DNA of 64,000 nt from Pseudomonas sp. KK4 (GCF_001984065.1 NZ_LYVP01000006.1:1-64000), one strand, 5' to 3'. Shown: positions 9,218-17,829, counted from the first letter of the stretch. Notes: a model not told the origin generated them from the letters alone. Program-made: numbers and translations.

Positions 9218-10366
9218 TCAGCTCTGGGACGCGGCTTTGGGAAGAATGTCGTTGGCCACCATCTCACCGAACGGGCTGACGTAACCGGCGCTTTTCGGCA
9301 ACTCGGGACGTTCGATGTCCAGATGCGGGAACAGCAGTTCTGCCACGCGATACGACTCTTCCAGGTGTGGATAACCGGAGAAGATGAAGGTATCGATGCC
9401 CAGGTCCGCGTATTCCTTGACGCGAGCGGCCACGGTCGGACCATCGCCCACCAGCGCCGTACCGGCACCGCCACGCACCAGGCCGACACCGGCCCACAGG
9501 TTGGGGCTGACTTCCAGATTGTCTTTGCTGCCGCCGTGCAGCGCCGCCATGCGTTGCTGCCCGACCGAGTCGAAGCGCGCCAGGGAGGCCTGGGCGCGGG
9601 CGATGGTGTCGTCGTCCAGGTGCGAGATCAGGCGATCCGCCGCTTGCCAGGCTTCGGCGTTGGTTTCACGCACGATCACATGCAGACGAATGCCGAAGCG
9701 CACGGTGCGCCCGAGCTTGGCGGCCTTGGCGCGAACCTGTGCAATCTTCTCGGCCACCGCGGCCGGTGGTTCGCCCCAGGTCAGGACCATCTCCACTTGC
9801 TCGGCCGCCAGGTCCTGCGCCGCTTCCGACGAACCACCGAAGTACAGCGGCGGACGCGGTTGCTGGATCGGCGGATAGAGCAGCTTGGCGCCCTTCACGC
9901 TGATGTGCTGACCGTCGTAATCGACGGTTTCGCCTTCCAGCACGCGACGCCAGATACGGGTGAATTCCACCGACGCCTGGTAGCGCTCTTCGTGAGTGAG
10001 AAACAGACCGTCACCGGCCAATTCTTCCGGATCGCCACCGGTAACCAGGTTGAACAGCGCACGGCCGCCGGACAAACGATCCAGGGTCGCGGCCTGACGC
10101 GCTGCCACCGTCGGGGAAATGATCCCGGGGCGCAGGGCGACGAGGAACTTCAGACGCTGGGTCACCGGAATCAGCGACGCCGCCACCAGCCACGAGTCTT
10201 CGCAGGAGCGGCCGGTGGGGATCAGCACCCCGCCGAAGCCCAGACGATCCGCCGCTTGCGCGACCTGTTGCAGGTAACCGTGATCGACGGCGCGAGCGCC
10301 TTCGGCGGTGCCAAGATAATGGCCGTCGCCGTGGGTAGGCAGGAACCAGAAGATATTGAGGCTCAT
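9218..10366 (-). CDS. ssuD: FMNH2-dependent alkanesulfonate monooxygenase
   Basis: Cleaves alkanesulfonates to aldehyde and sulfite, using reduced FMN from SsuE and oxygen. It is 382 residues, as in the family, with the bacterial luciferase-like TIM barrel. Family motifs include [16 protein letters not shown] at the N-terminus, [10 protein letters not shown] (the SsuD active-site Cys region), [25 protein letters not shown] and [10 protein letters not shown]. The mobile-loop region [15 protein letters not shown] is present. It lies between ssuA (25 bp upstream) and ssuC. Confidence 0.95.
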   Translation of the reverse strand: MSLNIFWFLPTHGDGHYLGTAEGARAVDHGYLQQVAQAADRLGFGGVLIPTGRSCEDSWLVAASLIPVTQRLKFLVALRPGIISPTVAARQAATLDRLSGGRALFNLVTGGDPEELAGDGLFLTHEERYQASVEFTRIWRRVLEGETVDYDGQHISVKGAKLLYPPIQQPRPPLYFGGSSEAAQDLAAEQVEMVLTWGEPPAAVAEKIAQVRAKAAKLGRTVRFGIRLHVIVRETNAEAWQAADRLISHLDDDTIARAQASLARFDSVGQQRMAALHGGSKDNLEVSPNLWAGVGLVRGGAGTALVGDGPTVAARVKEYADLGIDTFIFSGYPHLEESYRVAELLFPHLDIERPELPKSAGYVSPFGEMVANDILPKAASQS

Positions 10367-10391
10367 GGAGTGGTCTCCTTAGGGATTCGAA

Positions 10392-11357
10392 TTACTGTGC
10401 TTTGGCAACGGCCGCCGGTGGCGTCCAGATCACGTCTTTGATGCTCAGCGGCTTGGGAATCAGCTTGAGCTGGTAGAAGCTGTCGGCGATTTTCTGCTGC
10501 GCGGCGACCACGTCCGGGGTGAGGAACAGTGCGCCGTAGCCTTGGCGTTTCACCGAGGTCAGGGTGATGTCCGTCGGCAGGCCGAGCAGTGGCGATACCT
10601 GTTGGGTCACGTCTTGCGGGTTGGCCTTGGACCACTCGCCGACCGCGCGCACTTCTTCCACCAGGGTCTTGATCACCTCAGGATTTTTTTGCGCGTAAGG
10701 CTTGGTTGCCAGGTAGAACTGGTGGTTGTCGACGATGCCCTGGCCGTCACGCAGGGTGCGTGCCTGCAGTTGCTGCTCGGCGGCAGCCTGGTACGGGTCC
10801 CAGATCACCCAGGCATCGACGCTGCCACGTTCGAACGCGGCGCGGGCATCGGCCGGCGGCAGGAATACAGTCTGGATATCGGTGTATTTAAGGCCGGCGT
10901 CTTCCAGTGCACGCACCAGCAGGTAGTGCACGTTGGAGCCTTTGTTCAGGACGATTTTCTTGCCCTTGAGCTCGGCCACCGATTTGATCGGCGAGTCTTT
11001 CGGCACCAGGATCGCTTCGCTGTGCGGCGCTGGCGGTTCGTAGGCGACGTAGAGCAGATCGGCGCCCGCGGCTTGGGCGAAGACGGGCGGGGTTTCGCCG
11101 GTCACGCCGAAGTCGATGGAGCCGACGTTCAGGCCTTCGAGCAGTTGCGGGCCGCCGGGGAATTCAGTCCATTGCACGTCGACGCCTTGGGCGGCGAGGC
11201 GTTTTTCGAGGGTGCCTTTGGCTTTGAGCAGCACCAGGGTGCCGTATTTCTGATAGCCGATACGCAAGGTTTCAGCTTGAGCTTGAGTAATGGCGCCGAA
11301 GGTGACAGCCGCAGCAAACAGAGCGACCAGACCACGACGCAAAATGACAGGGCGCAT
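10392..11357 (-). CDS. ssuA: Aliphatic sulfonate ABC transporter substrate-binding protein
   Basis: Periplasmic sulfonate-binding protein of 321 residues. The signal peptide covers about 1-28 (RRGLVALFAAAVTFGAITQAQA, cleavage before ETLRIG). The mature start LRIGYQKYGTLVLLKAKG and the motifs WTEFPGGPQLLEGLNVGSID and GETPPVFAQAAGA are those of SsuA. Second gene of the ssu operon, 89 bp after ssuE. Confidence 0.94.
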   Translation of the reverse strand: MRPVILRRGLVALFAAAVTFGAITQAQAETLRIGYQKYGTLVLLKAKGTLEKRLAAQGVDVQWTEFPGGPQLLEGLNVGSIDFGVTGETPPVFAQAAGADLLYVAYEPPAPHSEAILVPKDSPIKSVAELKGKKIVLNKGSNVHYLLVRALEDAGLKYTDIQTVFLPPADARAAFERGSVDAWVIWDPYQAAAEQQLQARTLRDGQGIVDNHQFYLATKPYAQKNPEVIKTLVEEVRAVGEWSKANPQDVTQQVSPLLGLPTDITLTSVKRQGYGALFLTPDVVAAQQKIADSFYQLKLIPKPLSIKDVIWTPPAAVAKAQ

Positions 11358-11446
11358 GGCGCTCTCCTATTTGCAGTTGGGTTTTGGCTGCACCTGCTTG
11401 CCCGTTGGCGGGCGAGTAAGGCCAGTACATCAATTGTTGGTAGGGC

Positions 11447-12040
11447 TTAAATGCTCCAGCGAGCACTCAACAAACGGTCATTCAACAGTTGCGGGTCGAG
11501 CGGCTTGGGTCGTCGCGCCATGGCGCCGAAAAACAATTCCAGCGACTCGTTCAATCGTTGTTCCAGTTCCGGCGCCAGTTGCGCTGCCGCACTGCCTTCG
11601 CCGTAAGCGATCTGACTGTCCACCGCGAAAATGCCCTGCAGCAATTCCTCGGCCTTGAGCGCCGACAGCACGGGCTTGAGCGCGTAATCCACCGCCAGCA
11701 TGTGGGCGATGCTGCCGCCGGTGGCCATCGGCAGCACGACCTTGTGCGCCAATGCCCGCTCGGGCAGCAGGTCCAGCACGGTTTTCAACGCGCCGGAAAA
11801 CGAAGCCTTGTACACCGGGGTCGCGATCAGCAGGCCATCGGCGTTTTCAATCTGTTGCAGCAGGTCGAGCACCTTGGGGCTGTCGAAGCGCGCATGCAGC
11901 AAGTCTTCGGCCGGGAAATCCCGTACCTGGTAACTCACCACCTCCACGCCCTGCCCTTGCAACCAACGTTGGGAGCGCTCCAGCAGCACCCCGGAACGGG
12001 AGCGCGGGCTGGGACTGCCACCGAGTGAGACAACCAACAT
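11447..12040 (-). CDS. ssuE: NAD(P)H-dependent FMN reductase
   Basis: Supplies FMNH2 to SsuD. It is 197 residues with the flavodoxin-like fold: [13 protein letters not shown] binds the FMN phosphate, and [21 protein letters not shown] is the conserved dimer and flavin segment. First gene of the ssu operon. The promoter must lie in the AT-rich stretch upstream (about 12060-12190), which has two TTATTC words and a palindrome. MsuE is a close paralogue, but the operon context favours SsuE. Confidence 0.93.
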   Translation of the reverse strand: MLVVSLGGSPSPRSRSGVLLERSQRWLQGQGVEVVSYQVRDFPAEDLLHARFDSPKVLDLLQQIENADGLLIATPVYKASFSGALKTVLDLLPERALAHKVVLPMATGGSIAHMLAVDYALKPVLSALKAEELLQGIFAVDSQIAYGEGSAAAQLAPELEQRLNESLELFFGAMARRPKPLDPQLLNDRLLSARWSI

Positions 12041-12114
12041 TCAGACGATTCCTTGCACGGTGTCAGCGATTCGCGGTTTGCGATCTCGCCTTGATGGAGG
12101 TGACCTTAACAGGT

Positions 12115-12156
12115 GATTTATATATCCATAAATCATATTTATTCATTTGGTTATTC
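12115..12156. promoter_or_regulatory. Putative operator region upstream of ssuE
   Basis: GATTTAT and ATAAATC form an inverted repeat at 12115-12134. Two TTATTC words follow at 12139-12144 and 12151-12156, 12 bp apart. The words match, in reverse complement, the GAATAA motif seen before lsfA and the porin genes. A sulfur-starvation regulator such as CysB is a reasonable guess, unproven. Confidence 0.45.
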
Positions 12157-12192
12157 GTTCTGGAGATATGCAAAATATTGTTCATCAGGCAT

Positions 12193-12220
12193 AAAAAAAG
12201 GCCGTCGAAACGGCCTGAAA
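12193..12220 (-). terminator. Terminator of lsfA
   Basis: Read on the minus strand: GGCCGT-TTCG-ACGGCC stem followed by seven T, about 110 bp after the lsfA stop. Confidence 0.85.
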
Positions 12221-12275
12221 TCCCCTGCTTTGTGAGGACTGTTCAATCTGAATGCTGCTGTGTCTGCCATGCCAT

Positions 12276-12300
12276 CTTCGCGAGCAAGCCCGCTCCCACA
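12276..12300. repeat. Single REP unit, family B
   Basis: One unpaired unit between the lsfA stop and its terminator. Confidence 0.8.
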
Positions 12301-12327
12301 TTGGACCGCGCATTACCTGTAGGGTGA

Positions 12328-12966
12328 TTACCTGTTCGGCTGCGGCGTCAGGCGCAGGTAGGGCTTGACCGCACGATAGCCCTTGGGAAAGCGCTGTTTG
12401 ATTTCCTCTTCGTCCTTGAGCGAGGGCACGATCACCACTTCGTCACCGTCCTGCCAGTTCGCCGGGGTGGCCACCTTGTAGTTGTCGGTCAGTTGCAGCG
12501 AGTCGATCACCCGCAGGATTTCATTGAAATTGCGACCGGTGCTGGCCGGGTAGGTGATGGTCAGCCGGACCTTTTTGTTCGGGTCGATCACGAACAGCGA
12601 ACGCACGGTCAGGGTGTCGTTGGCGTTGGGGTGGATCAGGTCGTAGAGGTCCGAGACCTTGCGGTCGGCATCGTCGAGGATCGGGAAGTTGACGACGGTG
12701 CCCTGGGTTTCGTTGATGTCCTCGATCCAGCGGTGATGGGAATCCACCGGGTCCACGGACAGCGCGATGGCCTTGACTCCACGCTTGGCGAATTCATCCT
12801 TGAGCTTGGCCGTGAAGCCCAACTCCGTGGTGCACACCGGGGTGAAGTCGGCAGGGTGAGAAAACAGCACGCCCCAGCTATCGCCCAGCCACTGGTGGAA
12901 ACGGATGGTGCCGGCGCTGGAATCCTGTTCGAAATCGGGGGCGATGTCGCCGAGTCTGATACCTAT
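12328..12966 (-). CDS. lsfA: 1-Cys peroxiredoxin LsfA, with ATA as the apparent start codon
   Basis: Peroxide-reducing thiol peroxidase (Prx6 class), in pseudomonads linked to sulfate starvation and oxidative stress. Reading back from the conserved core HPADFTPVCTTELG, the frame stays in register through GIRLGDIAPDFEQDSS, the standard family N-terminus. It reaches ATA at 12966, seven bases after AAAGGAG. From there the product is 212 residues, the length I recall for LsfA, and the peroxidatic Cys is residue 45 as expected. No ATG, GTG, TTG or CTG occurs in frame between the upstream stop (13021-13023) and that point. The next usual start, GTG at 12870, would delete the first 32 residues and the core of the fold. 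Either ATA is used or the base differs from the ancestral ATG. Confidence 0.85.
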   Translation of the reverse strand: MGIRLGDIAPDFEQDSSAGTIRFHQWLGDSWGVLFSHPADFTPVCTTELGFTAKLKDEFAKRGVKAIALSVDPVDSHHRWIEDINETQGTVVNFPILDDADRKVSDLYDLIHPNANDTLTVRSLFVIDPNKKVRLTITYPASTGRNFNEILRVIDSLQLTDNYKVATPANWQDGDEVVIVPSLKDEEEIKQRFPKGYRAVKPYLRLTPQPNR

Positions 12967-13200
12967 GGTGCTGCTCCTTTTGAGTTCGTTGTTGAGCCCA
13001 ACTGTGCCTGTGTTTTTTATCTATTAAAAAGAATAAATATCGATTTATTTAGACCTAAAAGAAATATTAAACATCTGTTCACTGGACGATGCCAGTCATC
13101 GCGACGAACATCGGCACCAAGGTTCGAGAAGGCCTTTGAGTTGCTGCAAAAGAGGGAATTTCAAAGCGGGTTTACGGGGGTGAGCCCGCCTTGAAAACGC
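12967..13200. other. Region upstream of lsfA, no gene
   Basis: The first 100 bp are AT-rich and hold the lsfA promoter, with an AAAAAGAATAAA motif at 13026-13037. The rest (about 13085-13200) has no supported ORF. It includes a weak GCGGG / CCCGC hairpin at about 13168-13193, directly before a terminator. Confidence 0.5.
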
Positions 13201-13203
13201 AAA

Positions 13204-13239
13204 AGCCCCGCTCGGAGAACTACCGGGCGGGGCTTTTTT
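13204..13239 (+). terminator. Bidirectional terminator between lsfA and the first porin gene
   Basis: GCCCCGC / GCGGGGC stem with a 16-base loop. Seven T follow on the plus strand and four on the minus strand. It can end the porin transcript, but it is stronger on the plus strand, where no gene precedes it. Confidence 0.85.
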
Positions 13240-13250
13240 TCGCCGCTTTA

Positions 13251-13340
13251 CTGTAGGAGCGAGCATGCTGGCGATGGCGTCAAGTCAGCCACCGATGGGC
13301 TGAATGACACACCGCCTTCGCGAGCAGGCCCGCTCCCACA
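13251..13340. repeat. Hybrid REP pair (family A-like left unit, family B right unit)
   Basis: The left unit reads CTGTAGGAGCGAGCATGCTG and the right one CTTCGCGAGCAGGCCCGCTC. The two halves belong to different families. Confidence 0.8.
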
Positions 13341-13343
13341 CGA

Positions 13344-14696
13344 TTACAACAGCGGGATCGAGTAGCTGACGATCAGGCGGTTTTCGTCCTGGGAGCGAGT
13401 GCTCGGCAGGTCGGTGCGCCAGGTGGCGTTTTTCCACATGAACCCCAGGTTCTTCAACGCGCCGGACTGAACCACGTAACCCACGGTCAGGTCGCGCTCC
13501 CATTCCGAAGCGCCATTGGCGGCCTGGCGTCCGGCAGCGTTGACGGTATCGATGTCATCGCCCTTGAGGTAGATCACACCGGCCGTCAGGCCAGGTACGC
13601 CCAGTTTGGCGAAGTCATAGGCGTAGCGCGCCTGCCAGGTTTTCTCGCCGGCACGGCCGAACTTCTGGATCTGCATGTCGGTGATGGTGTAGTTCGACGA
13701 ACCGTCGCCCTGGTTCAGCCACGGGAAATCGCTGCTGCCGTTGCTGACCTGGTAACCGCCACCGAAGGTGTGACCGGCAACGGAGTACAGGAACAGGCCG
13801 CTGTACAGGTTGTTGTCAACCTTGCCCTTGCCGTTGGGCGCGTTGTAGTTGCCGGTGCTGTAGTACAACGGGTCGTGACCGTTGGCACCGTCATCGGAGC
13901 TGTTGAAATAGCGCAGGTCGGACTTCAACACGCCCGGGCCGATGGCCCAGTTATGAACCAGCCCCAGGAAGTGCTGTTTGTAGAAATTTTCCAGATTGCC
14001 GTAGTAGTACTGGGCAGTCAGGTCTTTGGTGAGCTTGTAGTCGCCACCGGCGTAGATGAACTTGTTGCTGTTGATGGTGCGTGGAGAAGCACCGTTGATG
14101 GACATCTGCTCATTGTTGCTGGAGTTGCGGCCCTTGACGTGCTCGATCTGGCCACCGACCAGGGTCAGGTCCTTGATGTCGCCGGAAGTGATCTGGCCAC
14201 CTTCCCAGGTCTGCGGCAGCAGGCGACCGTCGTTGGTCACGATGACCGGCAGTTTTGGCTGCAGGGTGCCCAGCTTCAGCTCAGTCTGGGAAATCTTGGC
14301 CTTGGCGGTCAGGCCCAGGCTGGAGAAGTTATCAACCGCTTCGCCGTTGGACTTGCTCGGGAAAACCGTGCCGCCGTAACCGGTACCCGGGGTGCCATTG
14401 GCCGCAACGTTGCCGTTGGTGCCGCCGCCCGAATCCAGACGCACACCCAGCAGGCCGATGGCGTCGATACCAAAGCCGACGGTGCCTTGGGTATAACCGG
14501 AAGTGAAGCGCAGATCGAAGCCTTGGCCCCACTCTTCGTTGCGGCTTGGGCTGGCGGTGCCATCGCGGTTATCGGTGTTGATGTAGAAGTTACGCAGACC
14601 CAGAGTGGCCTTGCTGTCTTCGATGAAACCGGCGGCGCCTGCCTGCTGCGCCAAAACCCCAACGGCCACAGCCATGGCCAAGGTGGACTTGTTCAT
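13344..14696 (-). CDS. OprD-family outer-membrane porin (first of two)
   Basis: Substrate-specific 18-strand porin of the OprD/Occ family, 450 residues from the ATG at 14696. A frame extension of 69 codons upstream is not porin-like. The signal peptide is MNKSTLAMAVAVGVLAQQAG with cleavage near AGA-A. The mature start GFIEDSKATLGLRNFYINTD is the usual first strand of this family, and the protein ends in an aromatic/hydrophobic strand (LIVSYSIPLL). It lies beside lsfA, ssu and tauA, so uptake of sulfonates or related anions is a fair inference, but the substrate cannot be read from the sequence. It is a paralogue of the next gene. Confidence 0.9.
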   Translation of the reverse strand: MNKSTLAMAVAVGVLAQQAGAAGFIEDSKATLGLRNFYINTDNRDGTASPSRNEEWGQGFDLRFTSGYTQGTVGFGIDAIGLLGVRLDSGGGTNGNVAANGTPGTGYGGTVFPSKSNGEAVDNFSSLGLTAKAKISQTELKLGTLQPKLPVIVTNDGRLLPQTWEGGQITSGDIKDLTLVGGQIEHVKGRNSSNNEQMSINGASPRTINSNKFIYAGGDYKLTKDLTAQYYYGNLENFYKQHFLGLVHNWAIGPGVLKSDLRYFNSSDDGANGHDPLYYSTGNYNAPNGKGKVDNNLYSGLFLYSVAGHTFGGGYQVSNGSSDFPWLNQGDGSSNYTITDMQIQKFGRAGEKTWQARYAYDFAKLGVPGLTAGVIYLKGDDIDTVNAAGRQAANGASEWERDLTVGYVVQSGALKNLGFMWKNATWRTDLPSTRSQDENRLIVSYSIPLL

Positions 14697-15078
14697 TGTT
14701 TCGCTCCTATCGTTTCCAGCTTTTTTGGTCCCGGGTCGATTGCCCTGGATCCTTGATTCGCCGTGGCTCGCGCCACAGGCCCCGCGCTGAAATCCGCGCT
14801 CCGTCATTTGGGGGCGCGCAGCATACCTGTTCATAAATCCAAAAAGAATCACTTCATGATTTTTGATATCGAAATGGAATATCGATAAGCACAACTCCGC
14901 CAACAGGAATGACGTATCGGCGTTGAAACCGATTCCTGTAGTCGTGGTGATCGGAGAGTGAACGTGTAGCGAAGGGGCCTGTTGGTCAGGTGGCGCTACT
15001 GTAGGGGTTTGTAGGGAAATCTAAAAAGAATAAAAAATAATCAGAAGCGATCTTTATGGAATATGAAAAGCGGCGCAT
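14697..15078. promoter_or_regulatory. Upstream region of the first porin gene
   Basis: A 382-bp gap without a supported ORF. The first 60 bp resemble the leader of the second porin gene (16477-16540), sharing CCGGGTCGA and CCTGGA words. It has AAAAAGAATC at 14841-14850 and AAAAAGAATAAAA at 15023-15035, the motif recurring in this island. Confidence 0.5.
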
Positions 15079-15114
15079 AAAAAAGCCCCGTCCCTTTGGG
15101 GACGAGGCTTTTTC
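15079..15114 (-). terminator. Terminator of the second porin gene
   Basis: GCCTCGTCCCC / GGGACGGGGC hairpin followed by six T on the minus strand, about 10 bp after the stop at 15124. Confidence 0.9.
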
Positions 15115-15123
15115 GGCTACGAC

Positions 15124-16476
15124 TTACAGGAAGCTGTAGGTGTAGTTGAAGATCAGACGCGTCTGGTCTTCATCCGGGGTGCTGGTGTTGCCACCGTAGG
15201 TACCGTGACGCAGAGTGGTACCGAAGCCTTTGAGCGGGCCGGTCTGAATCACGTAGTCGATACGCGCGTCAGTCTCGTGCTCGTTCAGGTCCTTGCCGAC
15301 ACCGCTGGTAGCCTTGATGTCACGGCCGTCCAGGTAAGCGATCGACGCCTTCAGGCCTGGAACGCCCAGCGAAGCGAAATCGTAGGAGTACTGGCCGTAG
15401 GTGGTGTTTTCACCGGCACGGATAAAGCTGCCCACGGTGGCATCGGTGAACGAGTAGAAGCTGGCGCCGCCGGCACCTTCGTTACGACCGCGACCATCGA
15501 CAACGTTGCCCTGGTTCAGGAATACGAAGCCGCCGTCATCGCTGACACGCTGATGACCGAGCAGGAATGCGCTGCCACCCAGGGTGTAGGTGAAGGTGGC
15601 GCTCCAGGTCTTGTTATCGATCTCGCCCAAGTGCTTGGCATAGCCGTTGTTGTTGTTGAAACGGTAGCCTGGGTCGCCGTTCTTGCCGTCGGAACTGCTG
15701 TCGAAATAACGGATATCAGTCTTGAACGTCTGGTTTGGCGCGATCGGCAGAACGTGCACCAGGCCCAGGAAGTTCTGCTTGTAGAAGTCTTCCAGGTTCG
15801 CATAGTAGTACTGCAGCGTCAGGTCTTTGGTGACCTTCCAGTCAGCACCGGCGTAACGGAACTTGTTGCTGTCTTCAGTAGCGCCTGCCACGGACAGGCC
15901 AGTGCTGTTGCTGGAAGCGCGACCGGTCGCGTGCTCCAGTTGACCCACGTTGAAGGTGACGTTGTCGATTTCCTTCGAGGAGATGGTGCCACCCTCGAAG
16001 GTTTGTGGCAGCACGCGGCTGTCGTTCGCGATCAGGATCGGCATGTTTGGCTGCAGTGCGCCACCCAGGTGAGCCTCGGTCTTGGAGAAACGTGCCTTGA
16101 CGTTACCCGCCAGACGGCTCCACTCACTCTCTGCCGAACCATCGGAATCGCTAGGCGTGAAAGAGTTGTTGTCCGGGTGGTGGCCACGGCCGCCGTCCAG
16201 GTGGATACCCACCAGCGCCTGGGCGTCGATACCGAAACCGACGACACCTTGGGTGAAGCCCGACTGGTAATCGAACTTCAGGCCCTCGGCGGCCTCCCGC
16301 TGCCGGTTACCGGCGTTGCTAGGCGCGGTACTGGTAGAGCCTTCACGCTTATCGGAGTCGAAATAATAAGTACGCGAACTAACCGATGCCTTGCTGTCTT
16401 CGATGAAACCCGCGGCGCCTGCCTGCTGCGCCAAAACCCCTACGGCCACAGCCAGGGCCAAGGTGGACTTGTTCAT
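15124..16476 (-). CDS. OprD-family outer-membrane porin (second of two)
   Basis: Also 450 residues, with nearly the same signal peptide (MNKSTLALAVAVGVLAQQAG) and the same GFIEDSKA mature start as its neighbour. It is an OprD-family beta-barrel ending in LIFNYTYSFL. The loop regions differ clearly from the first copy (for example GRGHHPDNNSFTPSDSD and GRGRNEGAGGASF), so the two pores probably select different substrates. It has its own promoter region and terminator and is divergent from tauA, which fits a role in uptake of taurine-like sulfonates. The substrate is not proven. Confidence 0.9.
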   Translation of the reverse strand: MNKSTLALAVAVGVLAQQAGAAGFIEDSKASVSSRTYYFDSDKREGSTSTAPSNAGNRQREAAEGLKFDYQSGFTQGVVGFGIDAQALVGIHLDGGRGHHPDNNSFTPSDSDGSAESEWSRLAGNVKARFSKTEAHLGGALQPNMPILIANDSRVLPQTFEGGTISSKEIDNVTFNVGQLEHATGRASSNSTGLSVAGATEDSNKFRYAGADWKVTKDLTLQYYYANLEDFYKQNFLGLVHVLPIAPNQTFKTDIRYFDSSSDGKNGDPGYRFNNNNGYAKHLGEIDNKTWSATFTYTLGGSAFLLGHQRVSDDGGFVFLNQGNVVDGRGRNEGAGGASFYSFTDATVGSFIRAGENTTYGQYSYDFASLGVPGLKASIAYLDGRDIKATSGVGKDLNEHETDARIDYVIQTGPLKGFGTTLRHGTYGGNTSTPDEDQTRLIFNYTYSFL

Positions 16477-16830
16477 TGTTAAGCTCCTCTCGTCTCTAAT
16501 TCTTGTAGTCCTGGTTCCGGGTCGAATTGCCTGGAATCCTAAGATGCGCGATTAGCGCCGGACGGTGACTCACAAGTCAATCGTAACTTTGTGTGTCTAC
16601 GACCATAGTCTAACACCCGATTTTTTGGTCCCTGCAGGTTCATGTGTTTGTCACAAACCTGAAAAGAATAAATTAATTCTTTTCCCATACCGTTTTGGAA
16701 TCTGGCTCACGCCTCAGGATAGAGCCGCCTGTCCATAAGCTAATTCCAAAATGGTATTTGTTAGCCTTTTTTTAGATCGTTTAGTTTTGGTAGCAATTCC
16801 GAAACAAAACCTATCGAAAAGGCCAATGCC
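16477..16830. promoter_or_regulatory. Divergent control region between porin 2 and tauA
   Basis: A 354-bp AT-rich gap rich in inverted repeats: GTTTG-tca-CAAAC (16646-16658), AAAAGAAT / ATTCTTTT (16662-16669 with 16676-16683), and a long pair ATACCGTTTTGGAAT (16687-16701) with ATTCCAAAATGGTAT (16743-16757), 14 of 15 matching. A further ATTCCGAAAC lies at about 16797. The arrangement suggests operators for a dimeric regulator. Confidence 0.55.
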
Positions 16831-17820
16831 ATGACGACCAAACGCGCACTATCCAGACCAATTGTTACAGTTTGTGTGTCGCTATTAGTTTCTCTTTCAG
16901 CTCACGCGGCAAACCTCACCGTCGGCTACCAGACCGGCATCGATCCGAGCAAAGTTCCTCAGGCCGACGGCGTCTACGAAAAAACCATTGGCGAGAAAAT
17001 CGACTGGCGGCGCTTCAACAGTGGCCCGGAAGTGGTCACCGCCATTGCGTCCGGGGATGTGCAGATCGGCAACCTGGGGTCCAGCCCTCTGGCAGCGGCC
17101 GCATCGCGCAACCTGCCGATCGTTGCCTTCATCGTTTCCGCGCAGATCAATGCCGCCGAAGCGCTGGTGGTACGCAATGGCAGTGGTATCGACAAACCGC
17201 AGGACCTGATCGGCAAGACCATCGCCACGCCATTCGTGTCCACGTCTCACTACAGCCTGCTCGGTGCGCTCAAGCACTGGGGTCTGGATGCGTCGAAAGT
17301 CAAAGTGGTGAACCTGCAACCGGCGGAAATCGCCGCTGCGTGGAAGCGAGGGGACATTGATGGCGCGTTCGTCTGGTCGCCCGCGTTGGGGGAAATTCGC
17401 AAGACCGGCAAGACCCTGACCGACGCCGCGCAGGTCGGCCAATGGGGCGCGCCGACCTTCGAAGTCTGGGTGGCGCGCAAGGATTACGCCGAGAAGCACC
17501 CGGAGGTGGTGGCCAAGTTCGCCAAGGTCACTCTGGAATCGTTCGCCGACTATGCGGCGCATAAAGACAGCTGGACCGCAGACTCGGTACCGGTGCAGAA
17601 AATCGCCAAATTGACCGGTGCCAACGCCGCAGACGTGCCGGAGTTGCTGGCCGGCTCCGCGTTCCCGGACGCCAAGGCACAACAGACCACCGCCCTGCTG
17701 GACGGCGGCACGGCCAAGGCGATTGGCGAGACGGCGAAGTTTTTGAAGGAACAGGGGAAGGTCGAGACGGTGCTGCCGGATTATTCGCCGTATGTGAGCG
17801 CCAAATTCGTCACCGAATAA
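16831..17820 (+). CDS. tauA: Taurine ABC transporter substrate-binding protein, without tauBCD
   Basis: Periplasmic taurine-binding protein of 329 residues. The signal peptide covers about 1-26 (cleavage after SAHA). The mature start NLTVGYQTGIDPSKVPQADG and the motifs WRRFNSGPEVVTAIASGDVQ and IGNLGSSPLAAAASRNLP are TauA features. Normally tauB (ATPase), tauC (permease) and tauD (dioxygenase) follow. Here a REP pair begins 9 bp after the stop and then comes argA on the other strand. The protein looks intact, so it may serve another transporter such as SsuBC, or be a leftover of a lost operon. Confidence 0.9.
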   Translation: MTTKRALSRPIVTVCVSLLVSLSAHAANLTVGYQTGIDPSKVPQADGVYEKTIGEKIDWRRFNSGPEVVTAIASGDVQIGNLGSSPLAAAASRNLPIVAFIVSAQINAAEALVVRNGSGIDKPQDLIGKTIATPFVSTSHYSLLGALKHWGLDASKVKVVNLQPAEIAAAWKRGDIDGAFVWSPALGEIRKTGKTLTDAAQVGQWGAPTFEVWVARKDYAEKHPEVVAKFAKVTLESFADYAAHKDSWTADSVPVQKIAKLTGANAADVPELLAGSAFPDAKAQQTTALLDGGTAKAIGETAKFLKEQGKVETVLPDYSPYVSAKFVTE

Positions 17821-17829
17821 AACCGCCCC

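Noticed and set aside
12328-12870. Shorter lsfA starting at GTG 12870
   Set aside because: It would remove the conserved N-terminal 32 residues, and it has no ribosome site; the family core continues upstream to 12966.
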